From Bacteroides sp. (GTDB taxonomy: Bacteria > Bacillota > Clostridia > Lachnospirales > Lachnospiraceae), in assembly GCA_023666705.1 (NCBI GenBank), contig JAMPBO010000016.1, forward strand, positions 1 to 64,000: a stretch of DNA of 64,000 nt, in the 5' to 3' direction. Shown in pieces: positions 27,807 through 36,772 of this stretch. Each line of letters begins with the position of its first letter. Position 1 is the stretch's first letter. The translations under genes were made by a program, and so were the position numbers. The notes below the pieces were generated by a model. That model was not told the origin of the DNA, did no database searches, and was given only the letters and a program-made list of their open reading frames with translations.

Positions 27807-28355
27807 TTAACCTTCCATTTGCCTTCCTAAGAAGTTTGCAGCTATGATTGCTGCCTTCCATTCGCTCTCTCCCACAGGCTTTTCGCCCTCCTTGCTAAGC
27901 AGGATTACCGCACCTATGGCATCACCCTCGCTGATAATCGTCTGAACAATTTGTCCCGAATATTCATTGTCGCCATTCCCAAGTATTTTAATAAATTTCT
28001 TTTCTCCCTTTTTGGCAACAATTGACTCCCTGTCATTAATTGCCTCCTCAAGCTCCCTGTGAAGACTTCTTCCGAGAAGCTCCTTTTTCGGAATTCCTGC
28101 CACGGCAATAATTTGGTCCCTGTCACACACACATACACCACATCCAAGTATCTGGGCAGCCGCCTCAACATACTGCTGTGCAAAAACACTCAGTTCACCG
28201 ATTGGGGAATATTTTTTCAGTATAATTTCCCCTTCTTTATCCGTAAATATCTCCAAGGGATCTCCTTCACGTATCCTTAAAACACGCCTGATTTCCTTTG
28301 GCACTACTATTCTTCCAAGCTCATCTATTCTTCTGACAATTCCTGTTGCTTTCAT
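27807..28355 (-). CDS. spoVT: Stage V sporulation protein T (AbrB-type regulator)
   Basis: 182 residues. The N-terminal AbrB swapped-hairpin DNA-binding domain (KATGIVRRIDELGRIVVPKE) is followed by a C-terminal GAF-like domain. SpoVT tunes sigma-G genes in the forespore. It opens the sporulation block; a sigma-G-like promoter lies upstream. Confidence 0.96.
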   Translation of the reverse strand: MKATGIVRRIDELGRIVVPKEIRRVLRIREGDPLEIFTDKEGEIILKKYSPIGELSVFAQQYVEAAAQILGCGVCVCDRDQIIAVAGIPKKELLGRSLHRELEEAINDRESIVAKKGEKKFIKILGNGDNEYSGQIVQTIISEGDAIGAVILLSKEGEKPVGESEWKAAIIAANFLGRQMEG

Positions 28356-28403
28356 AATTATTTCAACCCTTTCTACAGATTTTCATTCAATTAATCGTGA
28401 TGT

Positions 28404-28433
28404 TAGTATCTGTAAGAAACGGAAATTTATACA
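28404..28433 (-). promoter_or_regulatory. Possible sigma-G promoter of spoVT
   Basis: Minus strand: TGTATA (28433-28428), 17-bp spacer, GATACTA (28410-28404), close to the sigma-G pattern (TGAATA, 17-18 bp, CATACTA) and about 50 bp before the spoVT ATG. spoVT is sigma-G dependent in Bacillus. Confidence 0.45.
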
Positions 28434-28480
28434 CAACAAATTGATTAAAATTATTGTAAAAGCGTTGTCATTTTCTCAAG

Positions 28481-29890
28481 CTATCCAAGCTTCAGTATTC
28501 CAAAGGTCTGCAGCAGAAGCAATACCAGCAACAACGGGGATATGAATTTAATCATGATAACGTAAAGCCGTTTTCTTCCCATTTTGCAATTACTTTTTTC
28601 CACCTCATCAATTATCATATCCGGCTTTTGTATCCAGCCAACCAGCACACATGTAAGCAGTGCAACAATCGGCATAAGGCAGTTATTGCTTATGTAATCC
28701 ATAATATCCAGTATCTGTGCAGTTGCACCCTTGGCAGCGTTCGGAAGCTTTGCTTCAAAATAAAGCTTGTTATATCCGAGGCACACGATGATTCCTCCCA
28801 CGAGGGCAATCAGTCCCTCTATGATGCCCGCCCTGCTTCTCGACATATGAAATTTATCCATAATGCTGGCAACCACCGCCTCCATAACTGATACGGCACT
28901 TGTGACTGCCGCAAATAAAACCATTGCAAAAAATACGCAGCCGATAACATTTCCTACGGTTCCCATCGCCTGAAACACCTTCGGCAGCGATACAAACATA
29001 AGACTTGGTCCCTGACTCATTCCCTCTGTTCCCATAAATGTGAAAACAGCAGGAATTATCATTGCACCTGCAAGAAATGCAACGCCCGTGTCAAATATTT
29101 CTATTTGGTTTATAGATTTTCCGAGATTCGCAACATCCTTAACATAGGAACCGTAAGCAACCATGATGCCCATGGCTACGCTTAAGCTGAAAAATAACTG
29201 TCCAAGTGCATCAATAAACACGGTAAAAAGCTTTCCTAAGGTTATGCCCTCAAGATTCGGTATCACATAAACCTTAAGTCCTTCCAGCCCCGTTCTTACA
29301 ATGCCGTCATCACCTTTATGCGAAATCGCAAGTGAAAATACCGATATTCCTATAACCATAAGAAGAAGGATTGGCATGATTACTTTTGAGGACGATTCAA
29401 TTCCTTTGTTTACACCCCTGAAAATAATAAATGCCACTACCGCCAAAAACAGAAGCATCATAATAACAGGCTCATACTGTCCGGAAATATAACTGCCAAA
29501 ATATCCGTCTTCTGCGGCTTCCACGCCTTTTCCCGTAAGAAAAACAATAAAATACTTTAATACCCAGCCCCCAATTACGCAGTAATAAGGCATAATGATA
29601 ACCGGAACAAGACAGGCAATGGCACCTAAAAATCCCCATTTTTTATTTAGCATTCCATATGCCGTAAGCGGACTTTGCTTTGTCTTTCTTCCTATCGAAA
29701 TCTCAGTAGTAAGAAGCGTAAATCCAAATGTCAATGCCAGTAGGATATATACTACAAGAAACAATCCTCCGCCATCCTTTGCCGCAAGGTAGGGAAACCT
29801 CCAAATATTTCCCAAACCAACTGCACTCCCTGCTGCGGCAAGCACAAATCCCAGTGAACCGCCAAAGGAATTCCTTTTTTTCTGCTCCAT
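28481..29890 (-). CDS. Sodium-dependent transporter (NSS/SNF family)
   Basis: 469 residues, about 11-12 membrane helices. The N-terminal AAAGSAVGLGNIWRFPY is the sodium and amino-acid site of helix 1 in the LeuT-type neurotransmitter:sodium symporter family. It probably imports an amino acid; the exact substrate is not readable. I take the ATG at 29890, which has GGGAGGA 8 bp upstream; the ORF extends 30 bp further. Confidence 0.92.
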   Translation of the reverse strand: MEQKKRNSFGGSLGFVLAAAGSAVGLGNIWRFPYLAAKDGGGLFLVVYILLALTFGFTLLTTEISIGRKTKQSPLTAYGMLNKKWGFLGAIACLVPVIIMPYYCVIGGWVLKYFIVFLTGKGVEAAEDGYFGSYISGQYEPVIMMLLFLAVVAFIIFRGVNKGIESSSKVIMPILLLMVIGISVFSLAISHKGDDGIVRTGLEGLKVYVIPNLEGITLGKLFTVFIDALGQLFFSLSVAMGIMVAYGSYVKDVANLGKSINQIEIFDTGVAFLAGAMIIPAVFTFMGTEGMSQGPSLMFVSLPKVFQAMGTVGNVIGCVFFAMVLFAAVTSAVSVMEAVVASIMDKFHMSRSRAGIIEGLIALVGGIIVCLGYNKLYFEAKLPNAAKGATAQILDIMDYISNNCLMPIVALLTCVLVGWIQKPDMIIDEVEKSNCKMGRKRLYVIMIKFISPLLLVLLLLQTFGILKLG

Positions 29891-29984
29891 AAATTGTTCC
29901 TCCCTTTTGAACTTCAGCAATTAGAGTAAGTCCCATATTTCGTCCTTTGATAATACCAATAACCAGCAGGAAAGTAAAGGCTTT

Positions 29985-31430
29985 TCAATCTGTTATTTCC
30001 CGCTTATCTTTTTGTGACGGATTATCAAGCAAATTTCCGTCATAATCAAATCTTGAACCATGACACGGACAGTCCCAGCTCAATTCGTCAGGATTCCAAA
30101 GCAATTCACATCCCATATGCGGACACCGTATGGAAATTCTATGGAGCATTCCTTCCTCATCCCGGTAAGAAGCATACCGCCTAAGTCCTTTCCTGACAAT
30201 TCCTCCATGTCCTTTTTTCAAGTCTTTCTCCTTTGTGCAGGACCAGATATGATAGCCTGCCAAAAGCCCCCTGACACTGACACCTACATCAATCATAAAA
30301 TCCCGTGCACAGATAAACGGATGAAAACGCTGCGGTGAAAATAATTTTTGATAGGGATTTTCATTTCCACAAATCATGTCACTTATCATCATTGCCGAGA
30401 CCATGGAAAAACTCATGCCCCATTTCTTAAACCCTGTCGCAACGTACCAATATGGACGAAACCATGAATATTTGCCTATCAACGGAAGCTTATCATGCGT
30501 CTTACAATCCTGTGCAGACCAATGTGCCGCCTCCGTATCCGCAGCCATATACCTTTTTGCCTGTGCACGTAGCTTGGCATAGCTTCCTCCTTTCTCATTT
30601 TTACCTGTACGGTGTGAACAGTCCCCCAGCAAAAGCAAATGTCCCGCAGTTCTCATGGACAGCCCTTTTTCATCCATACTGTAATACATCCCATCCAGCT
30701 TTTTTGCACCTGAAAATGCAATGATATAGCTTCTCTCCTGATGCTGCCGTAAAAAATAAAAGCCGGGAATAACCGGAAATGGATAATGTGTTGCAAATAC
30801 AATATTTTTTGCAGTTACTATTCCCTGATTGGTCGTAATTTTATGTCCTTTTACGGAATATACCTTCGTCTTTTCATATATTTTTAATGTTTTGGATATC
30901 TCTTTGAGGAATTTCAGCGGATGAAATTGTGCCTGGTTACGAAAGCACACCGCACCTGCCGTAGAAAACGGCAGATTAACATTTTTTACATAAGACGCCG
31001 AAAGACCAAGTCTTGATGCCGCCCTTGCTTCCCTGACCAGTTTTTCCTTGTCACGCACAGAATACAGATATGAGGGAAGCCGCTCAAAATCGCAGTCTAT
31101 ATTATTTTCTTCAATTAAGTCCTGATATTTTTGTATTGCCTCCTCGTTCGCCCTTGCATATAATTTGGCATTTTCTATTCCATATTTTCTAATCAGTTCG
31201 TCATAGAGCAGGTCATGCTGACTTGTGATTTTGGCAGTTGTATTCTTCGTCTGTCCACTTCCAATTCTGTCCGCCTCAAGAACAACCACCTGACGTCCTC
31301 TTTGCTGCAAAAAATACGCAGTTAATATTCCAGCCATGCCAGCTCCGATTACAGCGGTCTCCACGGACATATCCTGTGGCAATGCAGATCTGTCCTGTAG
31401 CTTTGTTGTTTTACTCCATATCGACTTCAT
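29985..31430 (-). CDS. FAD-dependent oxidoreductase with C-terminal Rieske domain
   Basis: 481 residues. Near the N-terminus a Rossmann GxGxxG (AVIGAGMAGILTAYF) binds FAD and LEADRIGSGQT follows, as in the DadA/glycine-oxidase family. The C-terminal about 80 residues carry Rieske ligands CPHMGC and CPCHG for a [2Fe-2S] cluster. The substrate is unknown, probably an amine or amino acid. GGAG lies 6 bp before the ATG at 31430. Confidence 0.88.
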   Translation of the reverse strand: MKSIWSKTTKLQDRSALPQDMSVETAVIGAGMAGILTAYFLQQRGRQVVVLEADRIGSGQTKNTTAKITSQHDLLYDELIRKYGIENAKLYARANEEAIQKYQDLIEENNIDCDFERLPSYLYSVRDKEKLVREARAASRLGLSASYVKNVNLPFSTAGAVCFRNQAQFHPLKFLKEISKTLKIYEKTKVYSVKGHKITTNQGIVTAKNIVFATHYPFPVIPGFYFLRQHQERSYIIAFSGAKKLDGMYYSMDEKGLSMRTAGHLLLLGDCSHRTGKNEKGGSYAKLRAQAKRYMAADTEAAHWSAQDCKTHDKLPLIGKYSWFRPYWYVATGFKKWGMSFSMVSAMMISDMICGNENPYQKLFSPQRFHPFICARDFMIDVGVSVRGLLAGYHIWSCTKEKDLKKGHGGIVRKGLRRYASYRDEEGMLHRISIRCPHMGCELLWNPDELSWDCPCHGSRFDYDGNLLDNPSQKDKREITD

Positions 31431-31558
31431 GTTATTCTCCAATTCCATTTTATAGTTTGTGTCTGTTATGATTATAGTTTTCACTATTTATGGAATATTA
31501 AACGGAGAATTTGGTAACTTGATTGTTGAAAGTAACTCTTTCATATTAGGGGTTTGTT

Positions 31559-32083
31559 TCAAGGGTAATTATCGCAATCGGTAGCGTTATAAGAACATTT
31601 GTTCTTTTGGTTTGTCTTATCCAACTCATTCAAAATATAATTAATATTTGATAATACAATCTTGATTCCTCTCTTATTTAGTCTGACTACCTTTCTCACA
31701 ATTCCATTAATTTCTGCCGCCAATCTGTCATTTATAGTTACAGGAACTGTATTATTTTCAATCATATACTGACAATCAATATATTCTTCGCTTACAGGGC
31801 AAACATTCTGAATTAAAAATGCCCTATATTTTCCATTTACATATCCAAACCGTATACCATCATATTCCTTATATTTCTTTTTCTTTTTCTCATATAACGC
31901 ATTATATTTTTCGATTTTAGAAGATATCGGAACCATCCAAAAATATCCATCCATTTCGAAGCAATAGAAACATGGTCTCCCATGCATTCCCGCCTCGGCA
32001 CTATCTCTATTTCCCATTAATCCACAATTTGGAAAACGTTTATAATATTCATCCTTTATAAAATAAAAATTACCCGTATTCAA
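31559..32083 (-). CDS. cptN: Type III toxin-antitoxin endoribonuclease toxin, CptN-like
   Basis: 174 residues from a TTG start at 32083 with AGGAG 5 bp upstream. The ORF continues upstream through the antitoxin region and contains an ATG there, but that would put the terminator inside the gene. The NFYFIKDEYYKRFP start, GRPCFYCFEMDGYFWMVPISSKIEKY and FLIQNVCPVSEEYI fit the ToxN/AbiQ/CptN fold family. Such enzymes cut RNA and are held inactive by their own repeat RNA. The gene is preceded by the repeat RNA and a terminator, the typical type III layout. Confidence 0.78.
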   Translation of the reverse strand: MNTGNFYFIKDEYYKRFPNCGLMGNRDSAEAGMHGRPCFYCFEMDGYFWMVPISSKIEKYNALYEKKKKKYKEYDGIRFGYVNGKYRAFLIQNVCPVSEEYIDCQYMIENNTVPVTINDRLAAEINGIVRKVVRLNKRGIKIVLSNINYILNELDKTNQKNKCSYNATDCDNYP

Positions 32084-32097
32084 ACAAACTCCTATGT

Positions 32098-32212
32098 ACA
32101 AAAAGATGCCCCACAAGACTGTGGGGCACAAATATTTGTATCCCAGCCATTTCTTAGTCGCTTGCTGGGTAGCGAAAAATATTTGTATCTGCACCTTTTC
32201 TATACTGCCGAT
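32098..32212 (-). ncRNA. cptI: Type III antitoxin RNA (CptI-like) with two repeat units
   Basis: Minus strand: GATACAAATATTT starts at 32189 and again at 32142, a 47-nt period. The match extends upstream: GAAAAGGTGCA and GAAATGGCTGG precede the two copies at equal spacing. The second copy runs straight into a strong terminator and then the toxin RBS. In this family the toxin cuts the precursor at each repeat and the excised unit (about 45 nt in the known CptI) inhibits it. The 5' end is not fixed from sequence; a -10-like TATAAT lies at 32267-32257. Confidence 0.75.
32108..32127 (-). terminator. Attenuating terminator between antitoxin RNA and toxin
   Basis: GCCCCACA, 4-nt loop, TGTGGGGC: a perfect 8-bp stem followed by ATCTTTTT on the minus strand. 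It lies about 14 bp before the toxin RBS, so most transcripts should stop after the antitoxin RNA and leave toxin mRNA scarce. Confidence 0.88.
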
Positions 32213-32256
32213 ATGCAGTTCCGGCAGAATAATAAGAGGTTCACCTGAACTTCTTA

Positions 32257-32267
32257 ATTATATTATA
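32257..32267 (-). promoter_or_regulatory. Likely -10 region of the antitoxin RNA promoter
   Basis: Two overlapping TATAAT hexamers on the minus strand (32267-32262 and 32262-32257), about 50 bp upstream of the first repeat. No good -35 is visible at 17 bp. Confidence 0.45.
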
Positions 32268-32313
32268 CTCAATTTCCAATAAATATCTACTGGCATTTTA
32301 TACAAAAAAATAA

Positions 32314-32343
32314 AATCCCCAAAACATATCTGTTCTGGGGATT
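32314..32343 (-). terminator. Terminator of the rplM-rpsI operon
   Basis: AATCCCCA, 14-nt loop, TGGGGATT, then TTATTTTTTT on the minus strand, 28 bp after the rpsI stop. Confidence 0.9.
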
Positions 32344-32370
32344 GAAAATCCATATTTGATTTCTGTATGC

Positions 32371-32766
32371 TTATCTCTTCGAGAACTGTGGTGCACGTCT
32401 TGCTGCCTTAAGACCGTATTTCTTTCTTTCCTTCATACGTGGGTCTCTTGTCAAGAAGCCTGCCTTCTTGAGTGCTGGTCTGTAATCAGCATCCGCCTGA
32501 AGCAATGCTCTTGAAATACCATGTCTGATTGCACCTGCCTGACCTGTAAATCCGCCGCCATGAACATTAACAAGCACATCGAACTTTCCTGTCGTACCTG
32601 TTGTTACAAATGGCTGCTGAACGATTACTTTCAGTGTGTTAAGACCAAAGTAATCTTCCATGTCCTTCTTATTTACAGTTATCTTTCCAGTACCCGGTAC
32701 GAGATATACTCGTGCAATACTGCTTTTTCTTCTACCTGTTCCGTAAAATCTTGTACTCTTAGCCAC
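32371..32766 (-). CDS. rpsI: 30S ribosomal protein S9
   Basis: 131 residues. [16 protein letters not shown] and the C-terminal [18 protein letters not shown] (tail reaching the P site) are typical of S9. I choose the GTG at 32766: GGAGG is 8 bp upstream, whereas the ATG at 32772 would be only 2 bp from it. It is the second gene of the rplM-rpsI pair. Confidence 0.95.
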   Translation of the reverse strand: MAKSTRFYGTGRRKSSIARVYLVPGTGKITVNKKDMEDYFGLNTLKVIVQQPFVTTGTTGKFDVLVNVHGGGFTGQAGAIRHGISRALLQADADYRPALKKAGFLTRDPRMKERKKYGLKAARRAPQFSKR

Positions 32767-32783
32767 GAACATTTCCTCCCTTA

Positions 32784-33218
32784 CTAATACTTAATCTCTA
32801 AAGCTTCTGGTTTCTGTGCCTGCTGTTTGTGCTCAGGTCCTGCATATACGTGAAGCTTCTTAATCATCTGTCTTCCAAGTGGTCCCTTTGGAAGCATACC
32901 CTTTACTGCAAGGTAAATAACGTCCTCAGGCTTCTTTGCAAGCTTTTCCTTAAGCGTCTGCTCCTTCATGCCGCCAACATAATCAGAATGATGATAATAA
33001 ATCTTCTGATCCATCTTCTTACCTGTAACCTTAATCTTCTCAGCATTGACTACTACGATATAGTCTCCTGTATCAATATGCGGTGTAAATGTCGGCTTGT
33101 TCTTTCCTCTTAAAATACTTGCTATTTCAGACGATAAACGACCTAATGTATGTCCAGTGGCATCAACAACATACCACTTTCTTTCAATGTTTGATGGGCT
33201 TGCCATAAAACTCTTCAT
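32784..33218 (-). CDS. rplM: 50S ribosomal protein L13
   Basis: 144 residues, usual length. [22 protein letters not shown] and [21 protein letters not shown] are family signatures. RBS AGGAGG lies upstream. It is cotranscribed with rpsI 17 bp downstream and preceded by an L13-type leader. Confidence 0.97.
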   Translation of the reverse strand: MKSFMASPSNIERKWYVVDATGHTLGRLSSEIASILRGKNKPTFTPHIDTGDYIVVVNAEKIKVTGKKMDQKIYYHHSDYVGGMKEQTLKEKLAKKPEDVIYLAVKGMLPKGPLGRQMIKKLHVYAGPEHKQQAQKPEALEIKY

Positions 33219-33299
33219 TGTGGTTCCTCCTTAAACTAATCCAAAATATATCATAAATTGACATGGCAAAAAAGCCTTGTCCATAGGAAATGAATTTCT

Positions 33300-33372
33300 T
33301 CCTATCTCACGCAGGCAAATAAATCTTAGCTGAAATGTCCGAAACAGCTCATATACCACGCCTGCAGCTAGC
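33300..33372 (-). ncRNA. L13 leader-like autoregulatory RNA
   Basis: In the long 5' leader of rplM the minus strand has GCAGGCGTGG (33365-33356) and GCCTGCGTGAG (33316-33306), whose GCAGGC/GCCTGC pair to close an internal hairpin (GAGCTGTTTCGGACATTTCAGCT). This matches my recollection of the Firmicutes L13 leader motif, thought to bind L13 and repress the operon. I could not align it to the model. Confidence 0.65.
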
Positions 33373-33482
33373 ATTTACATTTTCAAAATCAATGGAGTTC
33401 AAATGAAAATACAAATGCAACGGACTACATACGGCACCGGGGCTATGGTGTCATACACAGTCACACTTTTACACAATTAAGT

Positions 33483-33511
33483 ATTATATTACACGAAGCC
33501 ATGTGTGTCAA
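33483..33511 (-). promoter_or_regulatory. Promoter of rplM-rpsI
   Basis: Minus strand consensus TTGACA (33511-33506), 17-bp spacer, TATAAT (33488-33483), about 265 bp upstream of rplM and before the L13 leader. Confidence 0.88.
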
Positions 33512-33546
33512 ACATTTTTTTATTTCCAGTCCCTTTTTCCAGTCCC

Positions 33547-35208
33547 CTACTCCCATTCAACCGCCTTAAAGGAAGCAATCAGCACTTGTGTTAAATCGTC
33601 CATGACAGCCTGCTTTGACGCATCCTCTGAGACGTCAAAATACAAAAAGCCCCAATCGTTAATGTCGTCCTCCGTAAGTCCTGAAAATCTTATCAGGTTG
33701 TACGGAATCTCACGCGTAGTTATCTCACCGTCCGAACTGTATTCGTGCTTCTCCTCCACGGTCATGGTACCCTTCTCCAAGGTATAGGAAAATCCAAAAG
33801 GATTGACGCCCTCATCTGTACTTGTAACATTCCGTGTCAGGCTCTCAATGTTGTGAAGCCGATACTCGCTGCTTCCGCTTGTCGTCTCGTCAAGCCGAAT
33901 GCTCAGGTCGTCATCGCCAAAAACCTCCTCCCACGGCTTGTACTCATCTGTATCTTCGATATATAAACCGATATCCAAAACCTCAGAATCTGGAAAATAC
34001 TCGTAATCAGCATAAGACAATTGGTGTTGTATACCAAGCTGTACGTTTCTAATAGTCGTTACATCCTCCAGCTTGCGTGTGTGATAATCCCATGCTTCAT
34101 TATCCAGTCTTAGCCCGTCAATCTCCAAGGGAACAAGGAAATTGTAAGCCCTTTTGTACCAAACCTGACTTTCAAGATAGCTGAGATTATACCGTTTGAA
34201 CATATCATCAGATACTGTTTCATCAAATTTACTTGATACCATGGTGTAATTATCATATTCAAAGGAAATACGGAAATCTCCTCCATTCACCACGCTTTCG
34301 ACCTGTGCTTTTCCAGTGTCCTCTTTCTTGTCATCCTTGTTATTATTTGCAATGATAAAGCCTGCTGCACCTCCTACTACGGCAAGTGCCGCTATACCTG
34401 CTATTATTTTTGTCTTTAAAGCCTTTGTCATGACATATCCTCCTATTTTCGCTGCCGTTCCTGCTGCCTGTCCTTCAACTGCTCCCACTGCCGCTGCCTG
34501 TCCTGTCACTGCTGAACCCGTACCAGTTACCGAAGCTACGCTTCCCACAGCAGAAGCTGCCACAGCCGCCTTCGCCATAGGCAAAGTTCCGTATACCTGA
34601 TAATGGAACAGCAACGCAAGAAATGGGATGCCTGCAGCAGAGTAGAGCTTCTCCCCGCTTTGCTGTTCATAGGCAAGTACACCCTGCTTTATTTTTCCAC
34701 GGGCTGCATTCAGGCGGTATTTAACCGTACCAACCGGACACTCCATAAGCTCTGCAATTTCCTGTATTGTCATTTCATCAAAATAAAACAGGATAACCGT
34801 TCTGTACAGCGTTTCCGATAAAACATTGCTCATAATATGAAATACAAGCTGACGTTTTTCCTGCTGCACCGCATAGCTTTCAGGAAGGAAATTTTCATTT
34901 TCCTCCTCACAGTCCACCATGGCATCCACATCATTTAGATAAAACATATTCGTTTGCTTTAAATAGTTTTTACACTTATTTACTGCAATTCTTATAAGCC
35001 ATGCCTCAAACTGTTGCCGGTCCTGAAGCTTCCCCAAATGCTCCCACGCTGAGGTATATGCCTCCTGAACCATGTCAAGCGTCTCCTGCTCATTTTTAAC
35101 AAAACACATACATGTATAATATATTTTTTGATAAGTCATCTGATAAAGACTGTTCCATGCATCCTGATTTCCTGAAAGCACCTGCTCCACAAGTGTCCCA
35201 TAATCCAT
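33547..35208 (-). CDS. ECF-type sigma factor fused to membrane anchor and extracytoplasmic domain
   Basis: 553 residues. Residues about 10-85 are sigma-70 region 2 (LYQMTYQKIYYTCMCFVKN, DMVQEAYTSAWEHL) and about 125-190 are region 4 (TIQEIAELMECPVGTVKYRL, an HTH). Next comes an Ala/Gly/Val/Thr-rich linker (about 215-265), one membrane helix (about 270-290), a Lys/Asp patch and a 260-residue outside domain I do not recognise. The sigma part would be tied to the membrane unless released by proteolysis. No separate anti-sigma gene is adjacent. AGGAGG is 7 bp before the ATG at 35208; the ORF opens 24 bp earlier. Confidence 0.85.
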   Translation of the reverse strand: MDYGTLVEQVLSGNQDAWNSLYQMTYQKIYYTCMCFVKNEQETLDMVQEAYTSAWEHLGKLQDRQQFEAWLIRIAVNKCKNYLKQTNMFYLNDVDAMVDCEEENENFLPESYAVQQEKRQLVFHIMSNVLSETLYRTVILFYFDEMTIQEIAELMECPVGTVKYRLNAARGKIKQGVLAYEQQSGEKLYSAAGIPFLALLFHYQVYGTLPMAKAAVAASAVGSVASVTGTGSAVTGQAAAVGAVEGQAAGTAAKIGGYVMTKALKTKIIAGIAALAVVGGAAGFIIANNNKDDKKEDTGKAQVESVVNGGDFRISFEYDNYTMVSSKFDETVSDDMFKRYNLSYLESQVWYKRAYNFLVPLEIDGLRLDNEAWDYHTRKLEDVTTIRNVQLGIQHQLSYADYEYFPDSEVLDIGLYIEDTDEYKPWEEVFGDDDLSIRLDETTSGSSEYRLHNIESLTRNVTSTDEGVNPFGFSYTLEKGTMTVEEKHEYSSDGEITTREIPYNLIRFSGLTEDDINDWGFLYFDVSEDASKQAVMDDLTQVLIASFKAVEWE

Positions 35209-35555
35209 TTTATATCCTCCTTTCTTGAACATCAGCCCATTCCAAATTTGCTTTCAGCATATGTTCCGATTCACTTTGTAAATCGAGAACTCATGGGCTG
35301 ACGATGGGTCTCGGCGACTTTGTCACCGGACATACTACATGTCAAGTTTTCATAGAAAACTTGACACAACACAATTATTTTCCGCAGCATTTTGGCAAAT
35401 CTATACATTATATAGACAAAAAAGAGTGCCAAAAGGTTGGCTTTTAACAACAAAATTTTTAGTAATTTAAAAAATAGGGCTGCCACATCAAGGATTCTAT
35501 ATCATAATAACAAAACACATCTTCAAAGGATTTTTATATTACGATATAAATACAC
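35209..35555. other. 347-bp intergenic region upstream of the sigma-factor gene
   Basis: No credible gene. On the minus strand it holds a perfect palindrome with TTGACA (35365-35341) and a CAGCCCAT...ATGGGCTG inverted pair (about 35301-35228) that could fold the sigma-factor mRNA leader around its RBS region. The 71-codon ORF in it has no ribosome site. Confidence 0.5.
35341..35365. repeat. Perfect 11-bp palindrome, possible operator
   Basis: GTCAAGTTTTC, 3-nt loop, GAAAACTTGAC. On the minus strand its right arm ends in TTGACA, which may serve as a -35 box. It could be a regulator site or terminator-like hairpin. Confidence 0.55.
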
Positions 35556-36266
35556 TTAATGCGACAGTCCCACATCGGAAACATCTTTGGCACAAATTGC
35601 ATATATATAATTATCCACTTCTCCAGTATAATATTTTACAGTCTCACCCTTTACGCATTTATGAACCACATCAACCTCAAAGGATGACAGGGGAACGCTT
35701 ATCCCCTTCCCACTCAGCTTTAAATACGCTTCCTTGAGTGTCCAGACTTCACAAAACCGTCTGCTCCTCCCGGCTCCTATTTCAGCTTCCGTCTCCCTGT
35801 CTGCTTCAGGAACTGTCTGCCCATGCTCATCATATGCCGATGCGTCGGCATCACTGGTTCCATTTAATACATACAAATACTCATTAGGGGTAAAACACCG
35901 CTTGGCAACCTTCGCATCCTTAACCTTAAGCTCCTCTATATCCACCCCAAGCTCCTGTCCGGAATATGCCATCATAACCATATCGCCCGAATGGGATATA
36001 TTATACTGAAACTCAGGATAGCCCTGTAAATACGGCTTGCCGTTTTCCCCCTGTCCAATCACAATGTCCTTGGGCTTTAAGCCAAATTCCCGCTCCACAA
36101 GTTCCTGTAGCAGCAGCCCTGCCGTCATGGAAACATATGCAGCCTTTTTATTTTTAAGCTTTATGACCTTTTCCCGTCTGGCAGGGTGAAGCATATTTAT
36201 TATACCGTCAAAATCTTTTTCAAGGTACTCAGTGTCAACTTTTTTGAATACTACGTTTATTTTCAT
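35556..36266 (-). CDS. 4'-phosphopantetheinyl transferase (Sfp type)
   Basis: 236 residues. It loads the phosphopantetheine arm of CoA on the serine of carrier proteins. Motifs: NGKPYL and YNISHSGD, GVDIE (107-111; Mg-binding Asp/Glu) and WTLKEAYLKLSGKG (175-188). An insert rich in Asp/Glu/Ala (about 136-170) between the two magnesium motifs is unusual. It is the last gene of the acyl-chain operon and would activate the two carrier proteins encoded there. Confidence 0.92.
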   Translation of the reverse strand: MKINVVFKKVDTEYLEKDFDGIINMLHPARREKVIKLKNKKAAYVSMTAGLLLQELVEREFGLKPKDIVIGQGENGKPYLQGYPEFQYNISHSGDMVMMAYSGQELGVDIEELKVKDAKVAKRCFTPNEYLYVLNGTSDADASAYDEHGQTVPEADRETEAEIGAGRSRRFCEVWTLKEAYLKLSGKGISVPLSSFEVDVVHKCVKGETVKYYTGEVDNYIYAICAKDVSDVGLSH

Positions 36267-36323
36267 GTTTCGGCTCCACTATCTTAAATGTCAGAAATAA
36301 TATGTTTATTTTAACCGATACCC

Positions 36324-36770
36324 TTATTGATTGTAAATATCCTCTTTATTCATGGCAGTAAACGAAAGCAGCCCCTTCGCCTTTACCTTGCCGTCAACGG
36401 AAATCTTTGCATTAAATTTCATAAGCCCTGCTCCGCCCATTTCCTTGGTAACCTCGATTTCAAGCATATCTCCCGGCAGCACAGGCTTTAGAAATTTAAA
36501 GTCATCACATTTTAACAGCACATATATCTGGTTTTCGTCGGTTCCCTCACTCTCAATCGTGATGGAACAAAGCTGTGCTGCTGCCTCTATCACTAGTACA
36601 CCGGGCATAATCGGTGCATCGGGAAAATGTCCCGTAAAATACGGTTCGTTGATAGAAACGCACTTAATTCCCTTTGCATACTCGCCTGCCCGCACCTCAA
36701 CAACCTTTTCTATCATTTGAAACGGCGGTCTTTGTTTGATTCTTTTTTGAACCTCGTTTATATTCATCAT
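36324..36770 (-). CDS. fabZ: 3-hydroxyacyl-ACP dehydratase (FabZ-like)
   Basis: 148 residues, hot-dog fold. GHFPDAPIMPGVLVIEAAAQ holds the catalytic His and the Glu of FabZ enzymes, which dehydrate 3-hydroxyacyl-ACP to trans-2-enoyl-ACP. The ORF opens 57 bp earlier inside fabG, but the ATG at 36770, just after the fabG stop, gives the normal length. With no enoyl reductase gene in the operon, double bonds could persist in the product. Confidence 0.93.
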   Translation of the reverse strand: MMNINEVQKRIKQRPPFQMIEKVVEVRAGEYAKGIKCVSINEPYFTGHFPDAPIMPGVLVIEAAAQLCSITIESEGTDENQIYVLLKCDDFKFLKPVLPGDMLEIEVTKEMGGAGLMKFNAKISVDGKVKAKGLLSFTAMNKEDIYNQ

Positions 36771-36772
36771 AA

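Noticed and set aside
35271..35486. 71-codon minus-strand ORF with a hydrophobic start
   Set aside because: No ribosome site and it covers the palindrome; more likely leader DNA.
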